A stretch of 64,000 nucleotides of DNA from Noviherbaspirillum autotrophicum. Its GTDB lineage: Bacteria; Pseudomonadota; Gammaproteobacteria; Burkholderiales; Burkholderiaceae_D. This document shows, piece by piece, positions 36,468 to 43,803 of this stretch. A model generated the notes under the pieces. That model did not search any database. It worked only from the letters and a program-made list of their open reading frames with translations, and was not told where the DNA came from. Every line of letters starts with the position of its first letter. The stretch's first letter is position 1. The translations under genes and the position numbers were made by a program. Where the stretch lies: contig NZ_JWJG01000028.1 in NCBI RefSeq assembly GCF_000818395.1, positions 2,339,195 through 2,403,194 on the forward strand, given 5' to 3'.

Positions 36468-37427
36468 TTACGCAACACGGCTTAATCGCCCCGCCTTGTC
36501 CAGCCGGAACCGTGAAAAATCGTCGGCCAAAAACAATTGGCCGCGATACTGCGCGGCCGCTTCGGCGCGCACGTCGTCGATCGACGGTGACTGGCCGGCA
36601 TCGGCCTGGTAGCGCGGGCTGAAATGGGTCAGCACCAGGTTCGGCACTCCGGCGTCCTGCGCGAAGCGGGCCACGGCTTCGGCGCAGCTGTGGCCGGTGC
36701 GGTTGCCGATCTTGTCCGCGACATCCCGCGTATGCGTGGCTTCGTGGATGAGCAGCTGCGCCTGCCGGCATGCATCGCCCAGCAGGTCGGAGCGATCGTT
36801 GTCCCCGCCGACCACGATGCGGCGCGGAGCATACGGATAGAAGATGTAGTCGCTACTCCTGAGCAGCCTGCCGCCGACATGCGCATCGCTGCCTTTTCTC
36901 AGTTGGCCCCACACCGGTCCCCGCGGAACGCCCTCCGACGCGAGCTTTTCCGTGTCGAGGCGCGGTTCGGCGCGGGCTTCCGTGAAGCGGTAGGCATATG
37001 ACGGAACGCGGTGGGATAGGGCAACGGCATCGACCAGGAAGCTGCCCATTGCCCAGTTCCCGAGCGATTCGGTGGCGGTGAATTGCAGCTCGTAGGGCAG
37101 GGAAAGCTGCGTCAGGCGCTGCGTCGACCTGATCCAGTCCTCGATCCCGTGCGGCGCGACGATGTGCAGCGGCGTGGTCCTGCCCAGCATGCCGGCGCTT
37201 GCCAGCAGGCCGGGCAAGCCGTAGCAATGGTCACCGTGGACATGGGTGACGAATATCGCCTGCAAGTCGTTCGGCGACAGCGACGTATGCAGCAGCTGGT
37301 GCTGCGTTCCTTCGCCACAGTCGACCAGGTACCAGTCGCGGCCGGTTTCCTCGATCAGGGCCAGCGCGGTGACGTTGCGCGCCTTGGTCGGTGTGCCGGA
37401 CGAGGTGCCGAGAAAGAGCAGATCCAT
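36468..37427 (-). CDS. rnz: Ribonuclease Z
   Basis: 319 aa. Metallo-beta-lactamase fold tRNA 3' endonuclease. The metal motif HxHxDH is at residues 62-67 (THVHGDHCYGLPG); LVDCGEGTQHQLL, GGDNDRSDLL and LIHEATHTRD and HSCAEAVARFA are family marks. The ATG at 37427 starts MDLLFLGTSSGTPTK as in homologues. Convergent with the sigma-54 activator and unlikely to belong to the peptide system. Confidence 0.95.
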   Translation of the reverse strand: MDLLFLGTSSGTPTKARNVTALALIEETGRDWYLVDCGEGTQHQLLHTSLSPNDLQAIFVTHVHGDHCYGLPGLLASAGMLGRTTPLHIVAPHGIEDWIRSTQRLTQLSLPYELQFTATESLGNWAMGSFLVDAVALSHRVPSYAYRFTEARAEPRLDTEKLASEGVPRGPVWGQLRKGSDAHVGGRLLRSSDYIFYPYAPRRIVVGGDNDRSDLLGDACRQAQLLIHEATHTRDVADKIGNRTGHSCAEAVARFAQDAGVPNLVLTHFSPRYQADAGQSPSIDDVRAEAAAQYRGQLFLADDFSRFRLDKAGRLSRVA

Positions 37428-37603
37428 GACGCTAGTCGAAGGTTGTTTTCCTATAAGCATGCAGCTGTGGCTGCACACGTCTGAAGCCTGTGACGATGGC
37501 CTGCGGCAAGGATAAGATGCCGAACGACCAGGCCGGCGGCGCAAAATTTTGCAAGCGGACGTGGTGACCAGTCATGTAAAGCATCGATGGCGCATCAATG
37601 AGC

Positions 37604-37700
37604 TATACTCAAATCCGGGTGCTCACAATCTTTGTGCAGCAGGTTCATGCGTCGGTCGGGCCGCCACGCGGCTTTTCTATGACCTATGCACGCATCCTAC
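37604..37700 (+). promoter_or_regulatory. Promoter -10 and structured RNA leader of the antiporter gene (riboswitch candidate)
   Basis: TATACT (37604-37609) would start transcription about 37616. The RNA could then fold TGCT-CACAA-TCT-TTGTG-C-AGCA (37619-37640), and a longer arm ATGCGT-c-GGTC enclosing the hairpin GCCGC-CAC-GCGGC and closing with GACC...ACGCAT (37646-37695). The remaining bases to 37926 hold no gene. Alkali-metal-sensing riboswitches (nhaA-I/Li+ type) occur before cation antiporters; membership in that class is a guess that needs a covariance search. Confidence 0.45.
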
Positions 37701-37926
37701 GCCAATCCCGACCTCCGGCGCCACGTGTTCGACGTGGCTTCCGCGCCAAATTTTCCATCCAGTCCGTCGAATATTCGCCTCGCCGGGTTCCTTGTTCACG
37801 CAACGCGCGGCCGATGTCGGCAAACCTCGACCTCCGCTCACAGATTGTCTCCGGTGTTGCGCTGTTTTGCGCAAGCCTCTGCAGGCCTGGGCGGTTCATG
37901 TAAGTTCGGATAAGACATTCATTCAA

Positions 37927-39180
37927 ATGGACAATATCAACCTCATTGCCGCAGTCATCTTCGCCCTTGCGCTGATCCATACCTTTGCAGCCAAATCCAT
38001 CGAGAGGCTTGCCGACCATAGTCCGCGACATGCAGGGCTGTTTCATCTGCTCGGTGAGATCGAAGTGGTGTTCGGGCTCTGGGCGTTCGTCTTCATTTCG
38101 ATTATGGCGTTTCTTTCGGGCGGAGAAGAAGCTGTCAGATATCTGGAATCGCTGCATTACACCGAACCCTTGTTCGTCTTCGTGATCATGGTCGTCGCAG
38201 CCTCCCGCCCTGTGCTCGAGGCTGTCAGGGCGCTCATCGCGGCGATCGGCAGGCTGGCCCCGGCTAATGCTTTGCTGGCCCAGGTCTGGCTGTGCTTTGC
38301 CCTGGTGCCGCTGATTGGCTCATTGATTACCGAGCCTGCCGCCATGACGCTGGCCGCATTAATGCTGGCGCCACTGGTCTTTCGACCTGGCATTCCGGAG
38401 TGGCTCAAGTATGCCGCTCTGGGTGTTCTCTTCGTCAACATCTCCATTGGCGGCACCCTCACGTCATTCGCCGCGCCACCGGTCCTGATGGTCGCTGCGG
38501 CCTGGAACTGGGACTCGGCGTTCATGGCGGCAAACTTTGGCTGGAAGGCCGCCGCTGCGGTCTTCATCAATGCCACTGCCATCACGTGGCTTCTCCGAAA
38601 GCATCTCGCAGCTGCATCGGAAGCTGCGGATGCGACGCCTGTCGCGCCGGTCCCTGTATTGGTCATGGCCATTCATCTGCTGTTTCTTGGCGCAGTCGTC
38701 GTATTCGCTCACCATCCGGTCTTGTTTCTCGGCGTCTTTTTATTCTTCCTCGGATACACCCACGCATATGCGCAGTATCAGAGCCCGCTCATCCTGAAGG
38801 AGGGCTTGCTTGTAGGTTTTTTTCTTGCAGGGCTGGTGGTCTTGGGCGGAATGCAGCAGTGGTGGCTTCAGCCCATCGTATCGAGCCTCGAGCCCACGGC
38901 ATTGTTCTTCGGCGCGCTGGGCCTGACGGCCATTACCGATAACGCTGCCTTGACCTATCTCGGCTCGCTGATCGAAGGCATGACGGGCGAGGCAAAGTAC
39001 ATGCTGGTGGCCGGCGCGGTCGCCGGGGGCGGGCTCACCGTGATTGCAAATGCCCCCAATCCCGCCGGCGTCGCGCTCCTTCGCGCTGGCTTCAACGACG
39101 GTAGCATCGGGATTGCCGGCTTGCTTGCAGGGGCCGTTTTGCCCACGCTTGTCGCGGCCAGCTTTTTGCTGCTGCTCTGA
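37927..39180 (+). CDS. Putative Na+/H+ antiporter (membrane)
   Basis: 417 aa with about 11-12 hydrophobic segments (LIAAVIFALALIHTFAAKS, LFVFVIMVVAASRP, VLFVNISIGGTLTSFAAPPVLM, LLFLGAVVVFAHHPVLFLG, GLLAGAVLPTLVAASFLLLL). Conserved polar membrane motifs include NISIGGTLTSFAAPP and TAITDNAALTYLGSL, as in the ion transporter superfamily and the family annotated putative Na+/H+ antiporter. The ATG at 37927 removes a 126-residue N-terminal extension that lacks membrane character and overlaps the structured leader. Transport substrate not proven. Confidence 0.8.
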   Translation: MDNINLIAAVIFALALIHTFAAKSIERLADHSPRHAGLFHLLGEIEVVFGLWAFVFISIMAFLSGGEEAVRYLESLHYTEPLFVFVIMVVAASRPVLEAVRALIAAIGRLAPANALLAQVWLCFALVPLIGSLITEPAAMTLAALMLAPLVFRPGIPEWLKYAALGVLFVNISIGGTLTSFAAPPVLMVAAAWNWDSAFMAANFGWKAAAAVFINATAITWLLRKHLAAASEAADATPVAPVPVLVMAIHLLFLGAVVVFAHHPVLFLGVFLFFLGYTHAYAQYQSPLILKEGLLVGFFLAGLVVLGGMQQWWLQPIVSSLEPTALFFGALGLTAITDNAALTYLGSLIEGMTGEAKYMLVAGAVAGGGLTVIANAPNPAGVALLRAGFNDGSIGIAGLLAGAVLPTLVAASFLLLL

Positions 39181-39195
39181 ATCTGGACCTGGGCT

Positions 39196-39984
39196 TCAGC
39201 CAAGCGCTGGATTCAGCACCGTTTGCTCGTCGCTGTCCGGGTCTTCCGCGCGTACCACGATGACCGAAATGTTGTCGCGCCCGCCATGTTCCAGCGCGAG
39301 GTCGATCAGGGTTTCCGACGCGTACAGGCAATCGCCGGGAAGAAGCGCGTTGCATATTTCCAGCTCGCTGACTTCATTGCTGAGCCCGTCGCTGCACAAC
39401 AGGAACATGTCGCCGTCGCAGGCGTCGATTGCCTCTTCCTCCAGTTCCAGCGTATCGGCGGCGCCGACGGCGCGGGTAATGGTGTTGCGCGCGACGCGGC
39501 GCAATCCGCTTGCCGGGGCGAGGCCGTCCGAATTGAAGCCGCTTTTTGCGCGGTATTCTTCAGCCTGGCTATGGTCGCGCGTCAGCTGGCGCAACTGTCC
39601 GGCGCGGTACAGGTAGAGGCGGCTGTCGCCGGCCCACAGGCAGGCGCAGCGGCGACCGTAGGCGAGCAGCACCACGACCGTGCTTCCGATCACCATCACG
39701 TCGCGGCTGGCGGCTTCCGCGCGCAGTTCGGTGTTGACGCTTTGCAGCTGCGTGCGGGCGGCGGCGACAAGACCGGCCATGCTGTCCGGCGGCACGATAT
39801 CTTCCAGGGCATCCACCACCATGCTGCTGGCCAGCTCGCCGAAGGCGTGTCCGCCCATGCCGTCGGCCACGGCCCACAGGCCGCGTTCCGATTCGTCGAG
39901 ACAGGCGTCCTCGTTCTTCTGGCGCACCATGCCGGCGTGCGAGCTGGAGGCCGAGGTCCACCGGTACTGGGTTTCGGCATTCAC
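39196..39984 (-). CDS. PP2C-family Ser/Thr protein phosphatase
   Basis: 262 aa, single-domain PPM phosphatase. Metal-binding and family motifs: VRQKNEDACLDES, LWAVADGMGGHAFGE, VIGSTVVVLLAYG, LWAGDSRLYLYRAG, MFLLCSDGLSNEVSE, GGRDNISVIVVRA. The GTG at 39984 has GGGAGG upstream and lies 13 bases after a GG-peptide gene, so it is the last gene of that peptide operon. Together with the Ser/Thr kinase at 44282 and the FHA proteins at 48-54 kb it forms a phosphorylation circuit. Soluble, cytoplasmic. Confidence 0.93.
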   Translation of the reverse strand: MNAETQYRWTSASSSHAGMVRQKNEDACLDESERGLWAVADGMGGHAFGELASSMVVDALEDIVPPDSMAGLVAAARTQLQSVNTELRAEAASRDVMVIGSTVVVLLAYGRRCACLWAGDSRLYLYRAGQLRQLTRDHSQAEEYRAKSGFNSDGLAPASGLRRVARNTITRAVGAADTLELEEEAIDACDGDMFLLCSDGLSNEVSELEICNALLPGDCLYASETLIDLALEHGGRDNISVIVVRAEDPDSDEQTVLNPALG

Positions 39985-39997
39985 GGGAGCCTCCCGG

Positions 39998-40282
39998 CTA
40001 GGCGATGTTCTTGGTGTTGTCGCTGACGGCGTCGAGCGCCACCTTGATGTTCGCATTGGCTGCCGAGTTGTTGATGTCGACCGTCTGGAACTGGTTGATC
40101 ATCTGGTCGGCATAGTTGTTGATCTGGAAGAAGTTGACTGTCGGGCCGGTGCTTGGCGCATCGGATACGAAGGGCTTGATCCATCCGTACACCCAGGGAG
40201 CGCCGCCGCCGCGGATGAACGACATCTCCTTGCGGTCGAGCGCGCGGTGGGTGCGCAAATCCTTGATTGTGATGACAGCCAT
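39998..40282 (-). CDS. Double-glycine leader peptide (third in operon A)
   Basis: 94 aa. The leader is 26 residues: MAVITIKDLRTHRALDRKEM, then SFIRGG. The core (68 aa) is divergent from its siblings: APWVYGWIKPFVSDAP, then an Asn-rich end with INNYADQMINQF and DINNSAANANIKVALDAV. No Cys. The ATG at 40282 has AGGAGA upstream. A 150-base gap with a hairpin separates it from the previous peptide. Likely secreted through the C39 exporter after cleavage behind GG. Confidence 0.82.
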   Translation of the reverse strand: MAVITIKDLRTHRALDRKEMSFIRGGGAPWVYGWIKPFVSDAPSTGPTVNFFQINNYADQMINQFQTVDINNSAANANIKVALDAVSDNTKNIA

Positions 40283-40398
40283 GGCGGATCTCCTGAGAGA
40301 AGGGAACGGACGACCGTGGATAACGAAACGATTGGGCAGCAGGTGCCGTCTGAATTGGACGCTGTCAGACGGGGTAACGTTCTCCGGGTTCTCCCGCA

Positions 40399-40423
40399 TG
40401 GCGGAGGCGTCATGCGCCTCCGC
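40399..40423 (-). promoter_or_regulatory. Perfect intercistronic hairpin between peptide genes
   Basis: GGCGGAGGCG (40399-40408), loop TCATG, CGCCTCCGCC (40414-40423), ten pairs. It lies 9 bases after the stop of the 102-aa peptide gene. No T-run follows on the minus strand, so it is more likely an mRNA end stabiliser or partial terminator than a full terminator. A related hairpin occurs at 42706-42735. Confidence 0.6.
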
Positions 40424-40432
40424 CGGCGCGGA

Positions 40433-40741
40433 TCAGTGCCCGAAGTTGATGTTGTTGCTGCCGGTTTGCGTCGGGTTCACGTTGGCGGTGATGCCGGAAG
40501 CGAAGGCGACGTTGTTGCCGTTGTTGACCTGCGTATTCTGGACCTGGCCAAGCGACTGGCTCGCATCGAAGCTGAAGCTGTTCTTCATGATGTCGCCGAA
40601 AGGGCTGTCGCCATAGGAGCCGCCGCTGTTCGGGCCGCAGTACTGATACATGCTCTTGCCGGTGCCGCCGCGCACGGCAGCCATCTCCTTGCGGTCGAGG
40701 TCGGAAGCGAGGGCGAGGTCTTTGATGGTGAGGGTAGTCAT
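40433..40741 (-). CDS. Double-glycine leader peptide (second in operon A)
   Basis: 102 aa. Leader MTTLTIKDLALASDLDRKEM then AAVRGG (26 residues). Core TGKSMYQYCGPNSGGSYGDS, then FSFDASQSLGQVQNTQVNNG and the shared ending NNVAFASGITANVNPTQTGS-NNINFGH. One Cys. AAGGAG lies upstream of the ATG. The core is closest to the peptide at 42745-43053 (Gly/Tyr-rich start with YCGP) and shares the Asn-rich tail with all but two siblings. Confidence 0.87.
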   Translation of the reverse strand: MTTLTIKDLALASDLDRKEMAAVRGGTGKSMYQYCGPNSGGSYGDSPFGDIMKNSFSFDASQSLGQVQNTQVNNGNNVAFASGITANVNPTQTGSNNINFGH

Positions 40742-40774
40742 GTCGAATCTCCTTGAACGATGTGAATCAGTGAA

Positions 40775-41086
40775 TTAACCGAAGTTGATGTTGTTGCTGC
40801 CGTGCTGGGACGGGCTCACGTTGGCGGTGATGCCGGACGCAAAGGCGACGTTGTTGCCGTTGTTGACGACAGTGTTCTGGCTTTGGCCGAGCGACTGGGT
40901 GGCGTTGAAGTTGAAGTCGCTCTTGTTGACGTCGAACGACGGGCCGCCCCATGAATACGGTGCGCACGGATAGGACGGAGCGCAGGAAGGCATGTAGCCG
41001 GATCCGGTGCCGCCGCGCACTTGGGTCATGGCGCTGCGGTCGAGTTCTGCGGTAACGGCCAGGTCTTTGATGATGAGGGTTTGCAT
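40775..41086 (-). CDS. Double-glycine leader peptide (first in operon A)
   Basis: 103 aa. Leader MQTLIIKDLAVTAELDRSAM then TQVRGG (26 residues). Core begins TGSGYMPSCAPSYPCAPYSW with two Cys, then FNFNATQSLGQSQNTVVNNG and NNVAFASGITANVSPSQHGS-NNINFG. The ATG at 41086 is chosen over an upstream TTG because AAGGAG lies seven bases before it. It is identical in DNA to the gene at 43425-43736. First gene behind a sigma-54 promoter. Confidence 0.88.
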   Translation of the reverse strand: MQTLIIKDLAVTAELDRSAMTQVRGGTGSGYMPSCAPSYPCAPYSWGGPSFDVNKSDFNFNATQSLGQSQNTVVNNGNNVAFASGITANVSPSQHGSNNINFG

Positions 41087-41153
41087 GGTCAATCTCCTTA
41101 AAGGGAATCAGTGGTTTGGGTGGTGAGCGTTGTGTTGCACTCGACAGGGATAC

Positions 41154-41169
41154 AGCAGGGAGCGTGCCA
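41154..41169 (-). promoter_or_regulatory. Sigma-54 promoter of peptide operon A
   Basis: Minus strand TGGCACGCTCCCTGCT. It matches TGGCACG-N4-TTGCW with GG and GC exactly 12 bases apart. It lies 68 bases upstream of the first peptide ATG. The duplicate lies at 43804-43819. Confidence 0.85.
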
Positions 41170-41276
41170 GTGGCCGCGAACGCACCGCTTTACTCGTGCA
41201 AGTCATTGAAAAATAAGGATAAAATGTGGCGGCGTGCGAAAGATGGAGCGTGCCGCGCGATGCCGCTGAGTAGGCA

Positions 41277-41315
41277 ATGCGACGGGTTCAATCCGACACA
41301 TCGCGAGAGACTGTC
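41277..41315 (-). promoter_or_regulatory. Candidate activator binding site (UAS) of operon A
   Basis: A 39-base element sharing 24 positions with 43926-43964: ATGCGA, GGG, CC, ACACAT, GCG and CTGT blocks at identical spacing. It ends with the inverted half-sites GACA-N13-TGTC. It is about 108 bases upstream of the sigma-54 promoter, the usual enhancer distance. Flanking DNA is much less similar. Confidence 0.6.
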
Positions 41316-41491
41316 GCTTCTGCAGCAACGCTTGCCTGACCGTCATTCCACTCGCGCCAGTCTTGCCATGAGCTTCCTCAAGCGGCCGCCAATACCGGCT
41401 GATAGAGTCAACCTCCACACATGCATGTGATTGGTGCAGGAGCCGGCCTTCTGTTTCGGAAAGTCTTTTATAACCAGCAAAGGACACACTC

Positions 41492-42034
41492 ATGAAAGCG
41501 AGATTCAAGCTATTCGCCGTGACAGCCTTACTGTCGCTATACGGTTCCGCGCAGGCGGAAGGAACATCGCAGGCAACGCTGACGGTTCCGATGAATGTGG
41601 TGGACGAGACCGGCGTCGGGGCCACGGTCGGACAGGTGACGGTCAGCGAGACGCAGTACGGCGTCGTGTTCACGCCGGCGCTGGCGGGACTGCCGGCCGG
41701 CCTGCACGGCTTCCATGTGCATGAGAATCCGAGTTGCGAGCCGAAGGAGCAGAATGGAAAAATGGTGCCTGCGCTGGCGGCCGGGGGCCATTACGACCCC
41801 GCCGGGACCAAGCATCATGGCTTGCCCTGGGGCGACGGCCACTTGGGCGATTTGCCGGCGCTGTTTGTCGATACGGCCGGCAACGCCAATTATCCGGTGC
41901 TGGCTCCCCGTCTCAAGCTGGCGGACGTGCGCGGACGCTCACTGATGATTCATGCGGGCGGGGAGAATCATTCGGATCATCCGGCGCCGCTTGGCGGCGG
42001 AGGCGCGCGCATCGTGTGCGGCGTGATCCAGTAG
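41492..42034 (+). CDS. sodC: Periplasmic Cu/Zn superoxide dismutase
   Basis: 180 aa. Residues 1-22 are a signal peptide ending AQA. Copper/zinc ligands are seen in [32 protein letters not shown] and [19 protein letters not shown], and the disulfide partner in ARIVCGVI. The ATG at 41492 has AAAGGAC upstream. It lies between the two peptide operons on the opposite strand. Role: disproportionates superoxide in the periplasm. Confidence 0.95.
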   Translation: MKARFKLFAVTALLSLYGSAQAEGTSQATLTVPMNVVDETGVGATVGQVTVSETQYGVVFTPALAGLPAGLHGFHVHENPSCEPKEQNGKMVPALAAGGHYDPAGTKHHGLPWGDGHLGDLPALFVDTAGNANYPVLAPRLKLADVRGRSLMIHAGGENHSDHPAPLGGGGARIVCGVIQ

Positions 42035-42139
42035 TGCGCAGGGCGCGGATGGCCGGGAACGACAAGGCGCCGCGCCCGCAGGGCGCGAACGCGGCGCAGC
42101 GTTGCAGATGCAGCTTGCGGGACGGAGTCGGGTGCAATG

Positions 42140-42340
42140 CTACCTGGTCGCCGTGCGTTTTCCAGTCACCGGGTCGCGGGTGAATCCGGCCGGATAATCG
42201 AGCACGCGGGGGTGGTGGGAAATCCGATGCGCGAGAGCGGCTTGGCGGCCTCGGGTGCGCGTGCCTCCTGTAATGGCAAGCATTGCCTTGCGGTCCAGGT
42301 CCACGCTTTCCGTCAAATCCTTGATGACGATCTTGGCCAT
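42140..42340 (-). CDS. Double-glycine leader peptide, basic core (last in operon B)
   Basis: 66 aa. The leader is the canonical 26 residues, MAKIVIKDLTESVDLDRKAM then LAITGG. The 40-residue core is quite different: TRTRGRQAALAHRISHHPRV, then LDYPAGFTRDPVTGKRTATR. It is Arg-rich with no Asn-rich tail. GAGGAA lies before the ATG. Either a distinct effector peptide or a gene whose original core has been replaced by a frame change; the clean leader and ribosome site argue it is expressed. Confidence 0.72.
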   Translation of the reverse strand: MAKIVIKDLTESVDLDRKAMLAITGGTRTRGRQAALAHRISHHPRVLDYPAGFTRDPVTGKRTATR

Positions 42341-42410
42341 GACTTATTCCTCGGAAAGAAAATGACAATGGAGGCCGGATGGCCTCCAATCGATCTGAGC
42401 ACGATTGTCC

Positions 42411-42680
42411 TCAGATAGTTGCATGTGCGGCAGCCCATTGCTGCGGGCTGACGGTCAGGTTAGGTGGCACCAAGCCGGCGCCGATCACGCCGACATTGTT
42501 GAGGGCGTTGACCTGGACATTCTGCAACTGGGAAATGTTCTGGTTCACGTCCACATTGACATTGGCGACAGGGCCAAGGCCCGCCAGCCAGGAACTATTG
42601 CTTCCGCCGCGAACGGCTGACATCGCCTTGCGGTCGAGCTCCTGGCTCTTGGCAAGGTCGCGAATCATGATGGTCGACAT
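42411..42680 (-). CDS. Double-glycine leader peptide (fourth in operon B)
   Basis: 89 aa. Leader MSTIMIRDLAKSQELDRKAM then SAVRGG (26 residues). Core SNSSWLAGLGPVANVNVDVN, then QNISQLQNVQVNALNNVGVI and a Pro/Gln end. The alternating N-V-x-V pattern suggests beta strands. No Cys. GAAGGAGAAA lies upstream of the ATG. It follows the gap with the hairpin at 42706-42735. Confidence 0.83.
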   Translation of the reverse strand: MSTIMIRDLAKSQELDRKAMSAVRGGSNSSWLAGLGPVANVNVDVNQNISQLQNVQVNALNNVGVIGAGLVPPNLTVSPQQWAAAHATI

Positions 42681-42705
42681 AGGTTTCTCCTTCAGTTCGG
42701 TATAA

Positions 42706-42735
42706 ACCGGCGGAGGCAGTTTCCCCTCCGCCGGT
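42706..42735 (-). promoter_or_regulatory. Perfect intercistronic hairpin between peptide genes
   Basis: ACCGGCGGAGG (42706-42716) and CCTCCGCCGGT (42725-42735), eleven pairs with an 8-base loop; on the minus strand TTTAT follows. It lies nine bases after the stop of the 102-aa peptide gene and shares CCTCCGCC with the hairpin at 40399-40423. Possibly a partial terminator that sets relative peptide levels. Confidence 0.6.
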
Positions 42736-42744
42736 CGGCCTTCA

Positions 42745-43053
42745 TCAATGGCCGAAGTTGATGTTGTTGCTGCCGGTCTGGCAGGGATTCACGTTGGCGG
42801 TGATGCCGGACGCAAAGGCGACGTTGTTGCCATTGTTGACTTGCGTGTCCTGACACTGGGCCAGCGATTGGGTCGCGTCGAAACTGAAGCTGTTCTTGCT
42901 GATGTCGCCGTAGGGGCTGCCGCCATAGGAGCCGCCGTTGTACGGGCCGCAGTACTGGGTCATGCCCTTGCCGGTGCCGCCGCGTACCTTGGTCATGGCG
43001 GAGCGGTCGAGGTCGGAAGTGAGGGTCAGGTCTTTGATGGCGAGGATAGTCAT
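42745..43053 (-). CDS. Double-glycine leader peptide (third in operon B)
   Basis: 102 aa. Leader MTILAIKDLTLTSDLDRSAM then TKVRGG. Core TGKGMTQYCGPYNGGSYGGS, FSFDATQSLAQCQDTQVNNG, then NNVAFASGITANVNPCQTGS-NNINFGH. Three Cys, two of them at positions where siblings have other residues, so a disulfide is possible. The ATG at 43053 (TTAGGAGAA upstream) is chosen over an in-frame start 48 bases earlier. Confidence 0.87.
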   Translation of the reverse strand: MTILAIKDLTLTSDLDRSAMTKVRGGTGKGMTQYCGPYNGGSYGGSPYGDISKNSFSFDATQSLAQCQDTQVNNGNNVAFASGITANVNPCQTGSNNINFGH

Positions 43054-43097
43054 GTCAATTCTCCTAAAAATATTCGTTTGCAGGGCCGGTGCGTAAT

Positions 43098-43391
43098 TCA
43101 CGCTGAATGGCCGAAGTTGATGTTGTTGGTGCCGGTTTGCGTCGGGTTCACGTTGGCGGTAATGCAGTCGACGAAGGCAGCGTTGTTGCCGTTGTTGACT
43201 TGCGTGTTTTGCTGCTGGCCGAGCATTTGCGATGCATTGAAGCCAAAGTCGCTTTGTGAATAGCTCAGCGAGGGCATGTACGGGGTGTACTGCGACGTCA
43301 GCCCCTTGCCGGTGCCGCCGCGGACCTTGGTCATGGCGGAGCGGTCGAGGTCGGAAGCGAGGGCGAGGTCTTTGATGGTGAGGGTAGTCAT
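43098..43391 (-). CDS. Double-glycine leader peptide (second in operon B)
   Basis: 97 aa. Leader MTTLTIKDLALASDLDRSAM then TKVRGG. Core TGKGLTSQYTPYMPSLSYSQ, SDFGFNASQMLGQQQNTQVN, then NGNNAAFVDCITANVNPTQTG and NNINFGHSA. One Cys in the tail (VDCIT instead of ASGIT). AAGGAG before the ATG. The 5' part of the gene lies in the 501-base repeat. Confidence 0.87.
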   Translation of the reverse strand: MTTLTIKDLALASDLDRSAMTKVRGGTGKGLTSQYTPYMPSLSYSQSDFGFNASQMLGQQQNTQVNNGNNAAFVDCITANVNPTQTGTNNINFGHSA

Positions 43392-43424
43392 GTCGAATCT
43401 CCTTGAACGATGTGAATCAGTGAA

Positions 43425-43736
43425 TTAACCGAAGTTGATGTTGTTGCTGCCGTGCTGGGACGGGCTCACGTTGGCGGTGATGCCGGACGCAAAGGCGACG
43501 TTGTTGCCGTTGTTGACGACAGTGTTCTGGCTTTGGCCGAGCGACTGGGTGGCGTTGAAGTTGAAGTCGCTCTTGTTGACGTCGAACGACGGGCCGCCCC
43601 ATGAATACGGTGCGCACGGATAGGACGGAGCGCAGGAAGGCATGTAGCCGGATCCGGTGCCGCCGCGCACTTGGGTCATGGCGCTGCGGTCGAGTTCTGC
43701 GGTAACGGCCAGGTCTTTGATGATGAGGGTTTGCAT
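43425..43736 (-). CDS. Double-glycine leader peptide (first in operon B), identical to that of operon A
   Basis: 103 aa, the same DNA and protein as 40775-41086: 26-residue leader ending TQVRGG, two-Cys start PSCAPSYPCAPY, Asn-rich tail. Perfect identity including third codon positions and flanks, while neighbours differ, points to a recent copy or gene conversion. It is the first gene of operon B. Confidence 0.88.
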   Translation of the reverse strand: MQTLIIKDLAVTAELDRSAMTQVRGGTGSGYMPSCAPSYPCAPYSWGGPSFDVNKSDFNFNATQSLGQSQNTVVNNGNNVAFASGITANVSPSQHGSNNINFG

Positions 43737-43803
43737 GGTCAATCTCCTTAAAGGGAATCAGTGGTTTGGGTGGTGAGCGTTGTGTTGCACTCGACAGGGA
43801 TAC

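Larger units (their letters stand above)
40691..41191. repeat. 501-base direct repeat, copy 1
   Basis: Identical base for base, as far as I can read it, to 43341-43841 (offset 2650). It spans the leader end of one peptide gene, the whole 103-aa peptide gene and its sigma-54 promoter. Homology continues at lower identity to about 41218. Confidence 0.93.

Noticed and set aside
37549-37926. 126-residue N-terminal extension of the antiporter
   Set aside because: The extension lacks membrane character and overlaps a promoter-like box and structured leader; the protein starts naturally at 37927.
41316-41491. Sigma-54 promoter before sodC sharing the operon A activator site
   Set aside because: No TGG-N10-GC pattern with correct spacing found on the plus strand; a TTTATAA -10-like box is more likely.
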